A stretch of DNA of 64,000 bases from Gammaproteobacteria bacterium (GCA_028293765.1 JAQGOG010000089.1:62001-126000), one strand, 5' to 3'. Numbered from the stretch's first letter, positions 19,820-29,940 are shown. Made by a program: numbers and translations. Notes: generated from the sequence alone by a model not told the origin.

Positions 19820-21907
19820 GTGCCTGTTGTGAATTACCGCTCCGAAGCGGACGTCGTCGTTCTCGAGATCGATCATCCGCCGGTGAATGCGCTCAGCCTG
19901 GCGGTCCGCGAAGGGTTGCTGGCGGGACTCAAGCAGGCGGGCGCGGATGCGGCCGTGAAGGCCATTGTCATCGCTGGCGCGAACGGCACTTTCCCGGCGG
20001 GCGCGGACATCAACGAATTCGCGTCCGGGCTGGTGCTCAAGTCGCCGATCACCCGGGAGGTGCAGGCGCAGATGGAAGCAACTTCCAAGCCGGTGGTCGC
20101 GGCGATTGCGGGCACCGCGCTGGGCGGTGGCTTCGAGCTCGCGCTCGCGTGCCATTGGCGAATCGCCGCGAATAGCGCGAAAGTTGGGTTGCCGGAGGTG
20201 AAGCTCGGCTTGATTCCGGGCGCGGGTGGAACGCAGCGCTTTACGCGTCTCGCAGGTCCGGAGGCGGCGCTCGATGCAATTACGTCCGGCACGCATATCC
20301 TTGCATCGCGCGCGCTCGAACTCGGCCTCGTGGACGCACTGGCGGACGATGTCGTTGCGGAGGCAATCGCATTTGCGCGGCGGGCTGCGCAGGAGAACCG
20401 GCCGCTACGTATCGTGAGCGACCTGGCCGACAAGATCACCGGCGTGAAGGCCAATCTGTTTGCAGAGTTTCGCGGAAAAATCCAGGCCAAGGCGCGCGGC
20501 CAGCTCGCGCCCTTCAGAATCATCGACAGCATCCAGGCGGCCTGCACTCAACCGAAAGACGAGGCGTTCCGCATCGAGCGCGAGTTCTTTCTCGAGTGCC
20601 GTAACAGCCCGCAGCGCAAGGCGTTGGTTCACGTGTTCTTCGCCGAACGCGAGGCTCGGAAGATTCCCGATGTTCCCGCTGACGTAAAGCCCCTCCCGAT
20701 TCGCAAGGCCGTGGTCATTGGCGCCGGCACGATGGGCGGCGGGATCGCAATGAATTTCGCGAACGCGGGGATTCCAGTCGATTTGCTGGAGCTGTCACGC
20801 GAAGCGCTCGATCGCGGCCTGGGATTGATCCAGAAGAACTATGCGGGCTCGGTGACGCGCGGCAGCTTGACACAGGGGCGCGTCGACCAGGCGCTGTCGC
20901 TCATCAAGGGCATTACCGACTATGAAGCGGTCGCGGGGGCGGACATTGTCGTCGAAGCGGTGTTCGAGGACATGAAAGTGAAGCAGGAAGTATTCGGAAA
21001 GCTCGACCGGGTAGCTGCGCCGCACGCCATTCTCGCCACGAACACTTCCACTCTGGATATCGATGCGATTGCCGCGGCTACCGCGCGGCCGGAAAAGGTC
21101 GTCGGGACCCACTTCTTCAGCCCGGCGAATGTCATGAAGCTGCTCGAGAACGTGCGGGGCAAGCGCACTGCGCCGCAGACGATCGCGACAGTGATGGCGT
21201 TGGGCAAGACGCTCAGCAAGGTCGTCGTGCTCGCCGGCAACTGCGACGGGTTCATCGGCAATCGCATGTTGCAGTTCTACACGGGTGAAGCGGAATTCCT
21301 CCTCGAGGAGGGCGCGACGCCGGAGCAGATCGATCGGGTCAGCGAGGGCTTCGGCTTCGCGATGGGGCCGCTCGCCGTGCGCGATCTCGCGGGCAACGAT
21401 GTTGGTTTCATGATCCGCAAAGGCCGCAGGATTCCGGCGGACGAGCGCTGGTCGCCCATTCTGCAGCGGCTGGTGGAGCAGGGGAGGCTCGGGCAAAAGA
21501 CGGGCAAAGGCTTTTACCGGTATGAGGGCCGCACGCGCATTCCCGACCCGGAAGTGTTATCTCTCATCGAGGGCGTCTCACGCGAGCTCGGGATAAAGCG
21601 GCGCGAGATTGCGGACCAGGAGATCCTGGAGAGGCTGCTACACCCGTTGGTGAACGAGGGCGCGAAGATCGTGGACGAAGGCATAGCAATTCGGGCGAGC
21701 GACATCGATGTGGTCTATGTCAACGGCTATGGCTTCCCCGCCTACAAAGGCGGCCCGATGTATTGGGGCGAGGAGATCGGCCTGGCGAAGGTCGTCGAGA
21801 CCATGCGGCGGCTCGCGCCCAGCCATGGTACGCGCTGGCGCCCGGCTCCTTTGCTGGAGCGTCTCGCCGCATCAGGCGAGGGCTGGAGCAGTGTGAGGTC
21901 AGGCTGA
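19820..21907 (+). CDS. 3-hydroxyacyl-CoA dehydrogenase/enoyl-CoA hydratase bifunctional enzyme (FadJ/FadB-like)
   Basis: ECH domain (GTALGGGFELALACHWRIA, GLIPGAGGTQRFTRL) + HAD domain (AVVIGAGTMGGGIAMNFANAGIPV, THFFSPANVMKLLE). GTG at 19820 chosen as likely start of ORF 19667..21907. Confidence 0.93.
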   Translation: MPVVNYRSEADVVVLEIDHPPVNALSLAVREGLLAGLKQAGADAAVKAIVIAGANGTFPAGADINEFASGLVLKSPITREVQAQMEATSKPVVAAIAGTALGGGFELALACHWRIAANSAKVGLPEVKLGLIPGAGGTQRFTRLAGPEAALDAITSGTHILASRALELGLVDALADDVVAEAIAFARRAAQENRPLRIVSDLADKITGVKANLFAEFRGKIQAKARGQLAPFRIIDSIQAACTQPKDEAFRIEREFFLECRNSPQRKALVHVFFAEREARKIPDVPADVKPLPIRKAVVIGAGTMGGGIAMNFANAGIPVDLLELSREALDRGLGLIQKNYAGSVTRGSLTQGRVDQALSLIKGITDYEAVAGADIVVEAVFEDMKVKQEVFGKLDRVAAPHAILATNTSTLDIDAIAAATARPEKVVGTHFFSPANVMKLLENVRGKRTAPQTIATVMALGKTLSKVVVLAGNCDGFIGNRMLQFYTGEAEFLLEEGATPEQIDRVSEGFGFAMGPLAVRDLAGNDVGFMIRKGRRIPADERWSPILQRLVEQGRLGQKTGKGFYRYEGRTRIPDPEVLSLIEGVSRELGIKRREIADQEILERLLHPLVNEGAKIVDEGIAIRASDIDVVYVNGYGFPAYKGGPMYWGEEIGLAKVVETMRRLAPSHGTRWRPAPLLERLAASGEGWSSVRSG

Positions 21908-22031
21908 CAGCAGCAGGCAGACGCATGAGGGGCTCTCGTTCGGCATAACCCTTGCTGCCAACCCGGTGCTGTCGCTTGAGCGGCGGATGCATGTTCCAGT
22001 AAAACGATCAACCGAAGAGGATCTCATTGCC

Positions 22032-22895
22032 ATGAAATCAACTCCAGATGCCGCCGCCGCCGGCCAGATCAAGCTAGGGGCCGATCTGACCGTGAACCGA
22101 CTCGGCTACGGAGCGATGCGCATTACTGGCCCGGGCATCTGGGGCGAGCCCGCCGACATTCCGACAGCGATTCGCGTCCTCCAGCGTGCCGTGCAGCTCG
22201 GCGTGACCTTCATCGATACCGCCGACGCGTACGGCCCCGAGGTCAGCGAAAATCTCATCGCGCGGGCGCTGTATCCATATCCCGCCGACCTCGTGATTGC
22301 GACAAAAGGCGGCCTCGTCCGGCCGGGACCCGATATCTGGAATCGCAACGCTCACCCGCAGCACTTGCGCGAGGCTTGCGAGGGAAGTTTGCGCCGTCTG
22401 CGACGTGACCGTATCGACGTCTATCAGCTGCACTCGCCCGATCCCGCCGTGCCGCTCGCCGAGTCCATCGGCGAGCTCGTGAAACTACAGAGCGAAGGCA
22501 AGATCCGGTACATCGGCATTTCCAATGTAAGCCTCGAGGAGCTCAAGCAGGCGGAGCGCCTCACCCCGATGGTGTCGGTACAGAATCGCTACAACCTCGA
22601 GGACCGGCGGTCCGATGACGTCATTACTCATTGTGAGGACAAGGCGATGGCCTTCATTCCGTGGGCGCCGCTTGGCTCCGGCCGCCACGCGACCGACTCG
22701 GGCTCGATGCGCGCGCTCGCACGGGTTGCCGATCGCCATAAGGTCACCATCGGGCAAGCCGCAATCGCCTGGCTTCTGCACCGTTCCAAGGTCATGTTGC
22801 CCATTCCAGGCACCGCATCGATTCAACACCTCGAGGAAAACATCGCGGCAGCAGCCATTCGCCTCACGCCCGAGGACATGCGTGAGCTGAATTGA
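22032..22895 (+). CDS. Aldo/keto reductase
   Basis: FIDTADAYGPEVSENLIARAL, IATKGGLVRPGPDIW, DRIDVYQLHSPDP, YIGISNVSLEEL. Confidence 0.92.
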   Translation: MKSTPDAAAAGQIKLGADLTVNRLGYGAMRITGPGIWGEPADIPTAIRVLQRAVQLGVTFIDTADAYGPEVSENLIARALYPYPADLVIATKGGLVRPGPDIWNRNAHPQHLREACEGSLRRLRRDRIDVYQLHSPDPAVPLAESIGELVKLQSEGKIRYIGISNVSLEELKQAERLTPMVSVQNRYNLEDRRSDDVITHCEDKAMAFIPWAPLGSGRHATDSGSMRALARVADRHKVTIGQAAIAWLLHRSKVMLPIPGTASIQHLEENIAAAAIRLTPEDMRELN

Positions 22896-23013
22896 AAGTC
22901 AACACCCCGCTCGACCCTGTTGCCAACTGACCGTTGGGACGAACAGCGGCTCGAACAGCGCTGCTGCCGCGGAGTCTGCTACCGGTGGCAAGGGCCGTCG
23001 GCGAACCGCCGCA

Positions 23014-23481
23014 TTACGCAACCGGCAGGCGGGTCGTGAATTTCTTCGTGCGCAGAACGAAGCTGGTGTTGACCGACCGGACCGCGGGAAGCTGCAAAAC
23101 CTGCGTGGACAGGAAGTGTTCGTACGCCTCCATGCTGGCCGCGACGATACGCAGCAGATAGTCGTTGGCGCCGCTCATGGAGTGACATTCCAGGACCTCC
23201 GGGCGCTCGCGGATGAGCTGGTCGAACTGCCGGACTGTCTCGGGATGATGGTTTTCCAGCGAGACGAGCGCATAGGCCGAGATCGGCAGGCCGATGGCCG
23301 ACCCGTTCAGCAACGTGGCGTAGCCCGCGATGAACCCTTCCTCCTCGAGGCGCCGCAGCCGCCGCCAGCACGGGGCAGGGGACAGGCCGATCCGCTTCGC
23401 GAGCTCCTGGTTCGAGATGCGGGCGTCCGCCTGCAGGGTATCCAGGATGCGCCGATCGACCCGGTCCAGCATCTTAGGCAT
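23014..23481 (-). CDS. Lrp/AsnC family transcriptional regulator (BkdR-like by position)
   Basis: MPKMLDRVDRRILDTLQADARISNQELAKRIGLSPAPCWRRLRRLEEEGFIAGYATLL; divergent from the 2-oxoacid dehydrogenase genes. Confidence 0.93.
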   Translation of the reverse strand: MPKMLDRVDRRILDTLQADARISNQELAKRIGLSPAPCWRRLRRLEEEGFIAGYATLLNGSAIGLPISAYALVSLENHHPETVRQFDQLIRERPEVLECHSMSGANDYLLRIVAASMEAYEHFLSTQVLQLPAVRSVNTSFVLRTKKFTTRLPVA

Positions 23482-23531
23482 GCATCGCACTCCAAGAAGG
23501 CAATAACCTTGCCAAGATGACCACGAAACAG

Positions 23532-23553
23532 GCAATGAGAGCAAGCTCATTGC
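23532..23553. promoter_or_regulatory. Inverted repeat in bkdR-like/E1 divergent intergenic region
   Basis: GCAATGAG-AGCAAG-CTCATTGC, perfect 8-bp arms. Confidence 0.4.
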
Positions 23554-23589
23554 AGCCGCCCCAGCATAAGCTGTGCGCAAAGCCCCCTT

Positions 23590-25719
23590 ATGGAGATGTG
23601 CGCCATGGCTGCCCCCGCTGCCTCGATTTCCCGGGTCCCGGGCCATGCTCCCCGCTCGGGCCACCAGCCGGACTGGAAGCGCGTGGCCTATCTTCTGCAC
23701 GCCTCCCGCGCGCTCGACGATATCGAGGAGTCGAAGCTGCTGCCCGAGCGGAAGGTGCTCTATCAGTTCTCCGCGCGCGGCCATGATTTTGCCCAGATTC
23801 TGCTCGGCCTGAACCTGACCGACTCGCACGATGGAGTCACCGTCTATTACCGCTCCCGCCCGCTCATGCTCGCGCTCGGTGTCGGTCTCGAAGATGCCGC
23901 CGGGGGTCCCCTTGCGCGAGCTGGCTCGTTCAGCGGAGGGCGCGATATCGGGGTTGTCTTCAATATGCCCGGCAATAACGGTCCCACGGTGTTGCCGGCG
24001 TGCGGTGGGGTCGGGGCCCAATACACTCCTGCTGCCGGGTGGGCGCAGGCGATCCGTTACCGACGCGAGCAACTCGGCGACGCCGCCTACTCGCGCAGCA
24101 TCGCGGTCGTGCTGGGCGGAGATGCATCGGTCGCAACCAACGGTTTCTGGGCTGCACTGACCATGGCCACGACGCTGCAGCTGCCAATGTTGTTTTACGT
24201 CGAAGACAATGGCTTCGGCATCTCCGTAGCGTCGAAACTGCAAACGCCCGGCGGCAACATCGCCGCCAATCTGCGTTCCTTTGCCGGGCTTACGATACTC
24301 GAAGGCGACGGTACGGATCCTGGCGAAGCGGCTGAACTAACGGAGCGAGCGGTGGGGCTCGTGCGCGAGGGGCGGGTGCCGGTGCTGCTGCGTTTGACGG
24401 TTCCGCGCCTGAGCGGCCACTCCGGGCAGGACACGCAAGCGTACAAGCCGCCTGAAGTTGTCGCTCTCGAGCGGGCGCGTGATCCGTTGGGAAAATTGCA
24501 CCGCTATCTCGTGCCGGGCGTGCTCACCGAGGCCGAATGGACGCGGCTCGCTCAACAGGCGCGGGACGATGTCGAGGCCGCGATCGAACGGGCACTTGCC
24601 CGGCCGCAGCCCGACGCGCGGCAGCTGAGCCGCTATGTGTTCTCCGAAGTCGCGAGCGATGGAACTCCGGAGCCGCAGCAGCAGGGCGGCCTCATTCCGG
24701 AGGGTCATGTGTTCCCGCCTTCGAGCAGCGTGCCTCGTCCTGAGGCGACACGGATCAACATGCTCACTGCCATCCGGCGCACCCTTGATGTCGAGCTGGC
24801 CTCGAACCCCCGCATGGTCGTCTTCGGCGAAGACGTCGGCCCGAAAGGTGGCGTTCACGGCGCGACGCTGGGGTTGCAGGAGAAATACGGGCAGGAGCGA
24901 GTGTTCGATACCAGCCTTTCCGAGGAAGGCATCATCGGGCGCGCTGTTGGGATGGCGGTCGCGGGACTGCTGCCCGTCGCCGAGATTCAGTTTCGAAAGT
25001 ACGCCGATCCCGCGGCCGAGCAGCTCAACGATTGCGGGACGATGCGCTGGCGCACCCACAACCGCTTCGCCGCACCGATGGTGGTCCGAATGCCCGGCGG
25101 GTTCTTCAAATGCGGCGATCCCTGGCACAGCCAGACAAATGAAGTGGCGTGGGTTCATGGGATCGGCTGGCACGTGGCCGTTCCCGCTAATGCCGAGGAT
25201 GCAGTAGGACTGCTGCGCTCGGCGCTGCGCGGGAATGATCCGACAATATTCTTCGAGCATAGGGCGATGCTGGACGGCGCGTGGGCGCGACGTCCTTATC
25301 CTGGCGACGAATACGTCATTCCCTTTGGTCAGGCTCGGACAGTACGAGTCGGCGCCGAGCTGACAGTGGTTACGTGGGGGGCGATGGTCGAGCGCTGTGA
25401 GCAGGCCGCGGCGTCATCGGGCGTCGACGTGGAGATTCTGGACCTGCGCACCCTGTCGCCGTGGGACAAACCGGCTGTTCTCGCGTCCGTGGAAAAGACT
25501 CGCCGCTGCGTAATCGTGCACGAAGACAATCTCACCGCGGGATTTGGCGCCGAGATTGCCGCAGTGCTGGCAAAGGACGCATTCTTCAATCTCGATGCCC
25601 CGATCGAGCGACTCACCATGCCGGACATTCCCAGTCCCCACAGTCCGGTGCTGCTCGAGGCAGCCGTGCCGAGCGTAGAGCGCATCATGCGCACCATTCA
25701 ACAGACCGCGAGTGTTTGA
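23590..25719 (+). CDS. Branched-chain 2-oxoacid dehydrogenase-type E1, alpha and beta subunits fused
   Basis: 709 aa; alpha half (LGGDASVATNGFWAALTMATTLQLPMLFYVEDNGFGIS) followed by beta half (INMLTAIRRTLDVELASNPRMVVFGEDVGPKGGVHGATLGLQEKYGQERVFDTSLSEEGIIGRAVG). Confidence 0.92.
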   Translation: MEMCAMAAPAASISRVPGHAPRSGHQPDWKRVAYLLHASRALDDIEESKLLPERKVLYQFSARGHDFAQILLGLNLTDSHDGVTVYYRSRPLMLALGVGLEDAAGGPLARAGSFSGGRDIGVVFNMPGNNGPTVLPACGGVGAQYTPAAGWAQAIRYRREQLGDAAYSRSIAVVLGGDASVATNGFWAALTMATTLQLPMLFYVEDNGFGISVASKLQTPGGNIAANLRSFAGLTILEGDGTDPGEAAELTERAVGLVREGRVPVLLRLTVPRLSGHSGQDTQAYKPPEVVALERARDPLGKLHRYLVPGVLTEAEWTRLAQQARDDVEAAIERALARPQPDARQLSRYVFSEVASDGTPEPQQQGGLIPEGHVFPPSSSVPRPEATRINMLTAIRRTLDVELASNPRMVVFGEDVGPKGGVHGATLGLQEKYGQERVFDTSLSEEGIIGRAVGMAVAGLLPVAEIQFRKYADPAAEQLNDCGTMRWRTHNRFAAPMVVRMPGGFFKCGDPWHSQTNEVAWVHGIGWHVAVPANAEDAVGLLRSALRGNDPTIFFEHRAMLDGAWARRPYPGDEYVIPFGQARTVRVGAELTVVTWGAMVERCEQAAASSGVDVEILDLRTLSPWDKPAVLASVEKTRRCVIVHEDNLTAGFGAEIAAVLAKDAFFNLDAPIERLTMPDIPSPHSPVLLEAAVPSVERIMRTIQQTASV

Positions 25720-25725
25720 AGAACA

Positions 25726-27276
25726 ATGACGACCGCAGTGGAAATTCGCGCCCCCGCCGAGCAGACGGAGGGCACCCGATCGCAGCTTCTGCGGTGGCTC
25801 AAGAATGTCGGCGAGAGCGTCGCTGAGAACGAACCGCTGCTCGAGATCGAGACCGACAAGGTTACCGTTGAAGTCGCATCCCCGGGTTCGGGAATCCTGC
25901 GGGAGATTGTGAAGGGGGAACAGGAGGAGATCATTCCGGGCGAGTTGCTCGGGCGCATCGAGTCGAGCCGCGCGGCCGCGAGCGATGATCTCCAGGCGAA
26001 GGCCCTCCGGGGGAACGGCGCACCAGGAGGTGACGCCAGCGGTCCGCAGTCCGCGTACGCAGCGGGGCCAGCTTCCGATGCAACCGGGTTAGGCGGGTCC
26101 GGAGCCGCAGCTTCCGACATGACCGCCCCCGGTAAGTCCGGCGCCGCAGCGCCTTCCGGCATGACCGGCTCCGCTAAGTCCAGCGCCGCGGCGGCTTCCA
26201 ACATGACCGGTCGCGGCAATCCCAGCGCGGTAAGCGCCCGTTCGGCGCGCCCCGACGCGGCCTCCCAACGCGCGCCAAACCTCGATCCCGCAAGCTCGCC
26301 GGATGACACCGGCGCTGCCACTCGCCTGAGTCCTGCGGTACGCCGTCTCCTCTCCGAGAACGCCCTCGACCCAGCCGCTGTCCGCGGAACGGGCCAGGGC
26401 GGTCGGCTCACCGTCGAAGACGTCATGAGCGCGATCTCCGCAAAAGGGTCCGGCCACTCTGGAGGGGTGGCGGTCGTCACACCGGCTGCACAGACTCGGC
26501 CGGCTGCGGCAGGGTTGTCTCCCGGCAATCCCGCTCCCGCAACGTTCGCCGTTGTGTCTAATTCCGAGGTTGCCGGCAACAGTCGCCGCATCCCGCATTC
26601 CGCAGTACGCAAGCGCATCGCCGAGCACATGGTGCAGAGCCTTCTCCACGCGGCCCCGCACGTCACTACGGTTTTCGAAGCCGACATGACGGCGGTGCTT
26701 GCGCATCGCTTACAATACCGCCATGACTTCGCACGTCGCGGAGTACCGCTCACGCTCACAGCGTACTTTCTCCAGGCCGCGGTCGATGCTCTCCGCGCAG
26801 TACCGGAGGCAAACAGCCGTTGGACCGATACGGCTCTCGAAGTGTTTGAATCCATGCACATCGGCGTGGCAACGGCGTTGGAGGAGGGCGGACTGGTCGT
26901 TCCAGTACTCCGTGACGTTCAGTCGCGGGATCTCTTCGCTACCGCGCACGGCCTGAATGACCTCGTCGTCCGCGCCCGCGAGGGTCGCCTCGCCCCACCG
27001 GACGTTCGCGGGGGTACCTTCACGATCTCGAACCATGGCGTCAGCGGCAGCCTTATCGCTACCCCGATCATCATCAATCAGCCGCAGTCTGCCATTCTGG
27101 GGATCGGCAAGCTCGAAAAGCGGCCCGTCGTGGTCGCCGAGGGTGGCGAGGACCGGATCGTGATCCGGCCCCGATGCTATGTCACATTGACGATTGACCA
27201 TCGGGTGATGGACGGTCACCAGGCCAATCGGTTCCTGCAGACCTTCGTGGAACGGCTTACCCGCTGGCCCGGGTAA
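25726..27276 (+). CDS. Dihydrolipoamide acyltransferase E2 of 2-oxoacid dehydrogenase complex
   Basis: Lipoyl domain (ENEPLLEIETDKVTVEVASPGSGIL), E3-binding domain (LSPAVRRLLSENALDPAAVRGTGQGGRLTVEDV), catalytic DHRVMDGHQANRFLQ. Confidence 0.95.
   Translation: MTTAVEIRAPAEQTEGTRSQLLRWLKNVGESVAENEPLLEIETDKVTVEVASPGSGILREIVKGEQEEIIPGELLGRIESSRAAASDDLQAKALRGNGAPGGDASGPQSAYAAGPASDATGLGGSGAAASDMTAPGKSGAAAPSGMTGSAKSSAAAASNMTGRGNPSAVSARSARPDAASQRAPNLDPASSPDDTGAATRLSPAVRRLLSENALDPAAVRGTGQGGRLTVEDVMSAISAKGSGHSGGVAVVTPAAQTRPAAAGLSPGNPAPATFAVVSNSEVAGNSRRIPHSAVRKRIAEHMVQSLLHAAPHVTTVFEADMTAVLAHRLQYRHDFARRGVPLTLTAYFLQAAVDALRAVPEANSRWTDTALEVFESMHIGVATALEEGGLVVPVLRDVQSRDLFATAHGLNDLVVRAREGRLAPPDVRGGTFTISNHGVSGSLIATPIIINQPQSAILGIGKLEKRPVVVAEGGEDRIVIRPRCYVTLTIDHRVMDGHQANRFLQTFVERLTRWPG
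26098..26220 (+). repeat. Degenerate 39-42 bp in-frame tandem repeat in E2 linker
   Basis: SGAAASDMTAPGK / SGAAAPSGMTGSAK / SSAAAASNMTGRGN. Confidence 0.7.
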
Positions 27277-27293
27277 TGCGATGATTCGGTGCC

Positions 27294-28610
27294 ATGTCCA
27301 AAGAACATCGCACCGCTCCGCCGGAACTGGACGACATAGAGCGCGCCAGCGAGGACGAGCTGCGCGCCTTGCAGCTCACCCGGCTCAAGTGGTCGTTACG
27401 CCATACGTACAAGAATGTGGGCGCCTACCGGCGCAAGTGCGAGGTTGCCGGGATTCATCCTGATGACCTGAAGTCGCTGGCGGACCTGCAGTATTTTCCG
27501 TTCACGACGAAGGCCGATCTGCGCGAGAGCTATCCGTTCGGCTTGTTCGCCGTGCCGAAGGAGAGCGTCGTGCGCATCCACGCCTCGAGCGGCACGACCG
27601 GAAAGCCGACAGTCGTCGGATATACCGCGCACGACATTCAGACATGGGCGCATCTCGTGGCCCGCTCCATTCGAGCCGCGGGCGGCCGGCCCGGCGACGT
27701 CATACACATTGCATACGGATACGGACTTTTTACTGGCGGCCTCGGAGCCCACTACGGCGCGGAACATCTCGGCTGCATGGTGATACCGATGTCCGGCGGG
27801 CAAACTCAGAAGCAGGTGCAACTCATCTGCGACTTCGAGCCCGACATCATCATGGTCACGCCCTCATACATGCTTGCGATCGCGGAGGAGTTCGTGCGCC
27901 AGGGGCTCGACCCGGCCGTGAGTTCACTGCGGCTGGGGATTTTCGGCGCCGAACCGTGGACGGAGGCAATGCGGACCGAGATCCAGACCCGCATGGGAAT
28001 CGACGCAGTCGACATCTACGGCTTGTCCGAAGTCATGGGGCCGGGGGTCGCGAGCGAGTGCGTCGAGACGAAGGACGGTCCCGTCATCTGGGAAGATCAT
28101 TTCTATCCCGAGATCGTCGATCCGCGGACCGGCCAGGTGTTGGCGGAGGGCTCACATGGCGAGCTCGTGTTCACCTCTCTTACAAAAGAGGCGCTCCCGG
28201 TCATCCGGTACCGCACGCGTGACCTGACACGCCTGCTGCCGCCTACCGCGCGCTCGATGCGACGCATGGCAAAGATCACCGGCCGTTCGGATGACATGTT
28301 GATCATCCGCGGCGTGAACGTGTTTCCGAGCCAGATCGAGGAGTTGTTGTTGAAGCAGCAAGGGCTTGCGCCTCACTATCTCCTGGAGGTCACGCGCGAT
28401 GCGCATCTCGACGCGCTCAGTGTGCAGGTTGAGTGCACCGAAGGAATAGCGGGCGACAGTGACCTGCGCAACCGGCTCACGATCGAGCTTCAGCGCGACA
28501 TCAAGGATACGATCGGTATCTCCGCCACGGTGATCGTCGGCGCCCCGGGAGCGATCGAGCGGTCTGCCGGGAAGGCGAAGCGCGTAGTCGATAAGCGAAA
28601 TTCGCCATAG
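27294..28610 (+). CDS. paaK: Phenylacetate-CoA ligase
   Basis: LQYFPFTTKADLRESYPFGLFAVPKESVVRIHASSGTTGKPTVVGYTAHDIQTW; adjacent to paa genes. Confidence 0.95.
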   Translation: MSKEHRTAPPELDDIERASEDELRALQLTRLKWSLRHTYKNVGAYRRKCEVAGIHPDDLKSLADLQYFPFTTKADLRESYPFGLFAVPKESVVRIHASSGTTGKPTVVGYTAHDIQTWAHLVARSIRAAGGRPGDVIHIAYGYGLFTGGLGAHYGAEHLGCMVIPMSGGQTQKQVQLICDFEPDIIMVTPSYMLAIAEEFVRQGLDPAVSSLRLGIFGAEPWTEAMRTEIQTRMGIDAVDIYGLSEVMGPGVASECVETKDGPVIWEDHFYPEIVDPRTGQVLAEGSHGELVFTSLTKEALPVIRYRTRDLTRLLPPTARSMRRMAKITGRSDDMLIIRGVNVFPSQIEELLLKQQGLAPHYLLEVTRDAHLDALSVQVECTEGIAGDSDLRNRLTIELQRDIKDTIGISATVIVGAPGAIERSAGKAKRVVDKRNSP

Positions 28611-28794
28611 CCCAAGGGCAGCCAGGGCCGAAAAGAGAAGGGCATCGCTGGAAGATGCCGTGAGCCGGCGACTCAGCAGCCTGCGATTGAGAGCTGGGCC
28701 TCATGGAGCCTGCGCCTCAGCGGCCCGCGCGATGTTTGCGGCTGGAGGAACCTTCGCCTGTATGGGGCCGGCTCCTCACGAGCCCGCGGCTCCT

Positions 28795-29769
28795 CTAGCC
28801 GAAGTTTGCCAACCCTCCGAAACGGGCGTGCGCCGACGCGTTCGCCCCCGGCAGCGGCTCGGTGGTGGTGCTGGCGGTGTTGGACAAATAGCGCTCGGCT
28901 GCCGGGAACACCGCTGAATAGAGCCGCCGGCTCAGGTCATAAGCCGCCGCTCCCACCCAATCCGGAGGTAACAGCGCGGGCGGAAGAAGAGGATCCTGCA
29001 GGTGGATCTTGCGGTAGTCATGAATCAGTAAAGTACGGATCACAAAGGCCGCCTCGCCGTCGATCGCGGCGACGGAGGCGATCCCGGAACCCGTGCCGGT
29101 ACAGCAAGCAGCGACGGCGGCTTCAACCGGCGTGAAGGTATTCACGAATCGCCGATACCGGCGTGTCAGATCGCCAAGATCCCAACCCGAGGCGACGAGC
29201 CGGCGGTCGATGTCGAGTCCCTCGCTCGAGCTTTTCAACAGAAGACCCTCGGCCGCGCCTTTCAGGCCGCTCAACCAAGTGCGCGCCCGCTCGAGGCTCC
29301 AGTTCGGGTGCGCGAACACGCCGGGGCTCAGTTGTCCGAAACCCAGCCAGCGCAATTCATCGCGAATCCCCTGGCGTCGGCGACCAATCGCGGGCGGCAG
29401 GATGACCAGCGTCCATTCCCCATCCCACGACTGCGGAATTTCGCCGTAGATGCGGCGTGTGGCTTCAGCGAAGCGATCTTCGCCCGTGGGGCTGAGGCGG
29501 TACTCGCTGCGCCGACCGTCGCGCCTTGCGACGAGCCAGCCGTCCCGGGCCAGCCGTGCCACCGAGGTGCGCACCAGGCGCTCAGTGAGCCCGAACGGCT
29601 GCGCCAGGGCGATGAGACTGCCGAGGGTGACGGCACCACCGCGCGGCGCGATAGCGTCCCCGAAAATTGTGATGAGAATGGACCCACCCCGCAGGGGTCG
29701 CTGGCTGCGGAACTGTCTCAACAGGCCCTTGAGGGCCGTAGAGAGGGGTTCACGGGAATCGGGCTTCAT
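28795..29769 (-). CDS. paaX: PaaX family phenylacetic acid degradation repressor
   Basis: SILITIFGDAIAPRGGAVTLGSLIALAQPFGLTERLVRTSVARLARDGWLVARRDGRRSEYRLSPTG; divergent from paaA. Confidence 0.92.
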   Translation of the reverse strand: MKPDSREPLSTALKGLLRQFRSQRPLRGGSILITIFGDAIAPRGGAVTLGSLIALAQPFGLTERLVRTSVARLARDGWLVARRDGRRSEYRLSPTGEDRFAEATRRIYGEIPQSWDGEWTLVILPPAIGRRRQGIRDELRWLGFGQLSPGVFAHPNWSLERARTWLSGLKGAAEGLLLKSSSEGLDIDRRLVASGWDLGDLTRRYRRFVNTFTPVEAAVAACCTGTGSGIASVAAIDGEAAFVIRTLLIHDYRKIHLQDPLLPPALLPPDWVGAAAYDLSRRLYSAVFPAAERYLSNTASTTTEPLPGANASAHARFGGLANFG

Positions 29770-29858
29770 CCGGGGGGTGCGGTCCGCTCAAGAGGCTCAG
29801 ATCGAGCCTGGGCTGTATCGGGTCAGGTCTGAGGTCGGTCCCAGGGGCTGCTTAAATT

Positions 29859-29899
29859 GTGACACAGAAATGCGCATCGGCGTGCTATTATTGTGTCAC
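29859..29899. promoter_or_regulatory. Candidate regulatory region between paaX and paaA with GTGACAC...GTGTCAC inverted repeat
   Basis: 7-bp inverted repeat arms at 29859-29865 and 29893-29899 in the divergent intergenic region. Confidence 0.35.
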
Positions 29900-29940
29900 G
29901 TTGATCCGGTCCGGTTGCGGTCCTTTCTGGCGGAGCTCTC

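Noticed and set aside
23482-24243. Long N-terminal extension of the Lrp-family ORF (24243..23014)
   Set aside because: The extension overlaps the divergent E1 gene; the conserved regulator begins at MPKMLDRVDRRIL (23481).
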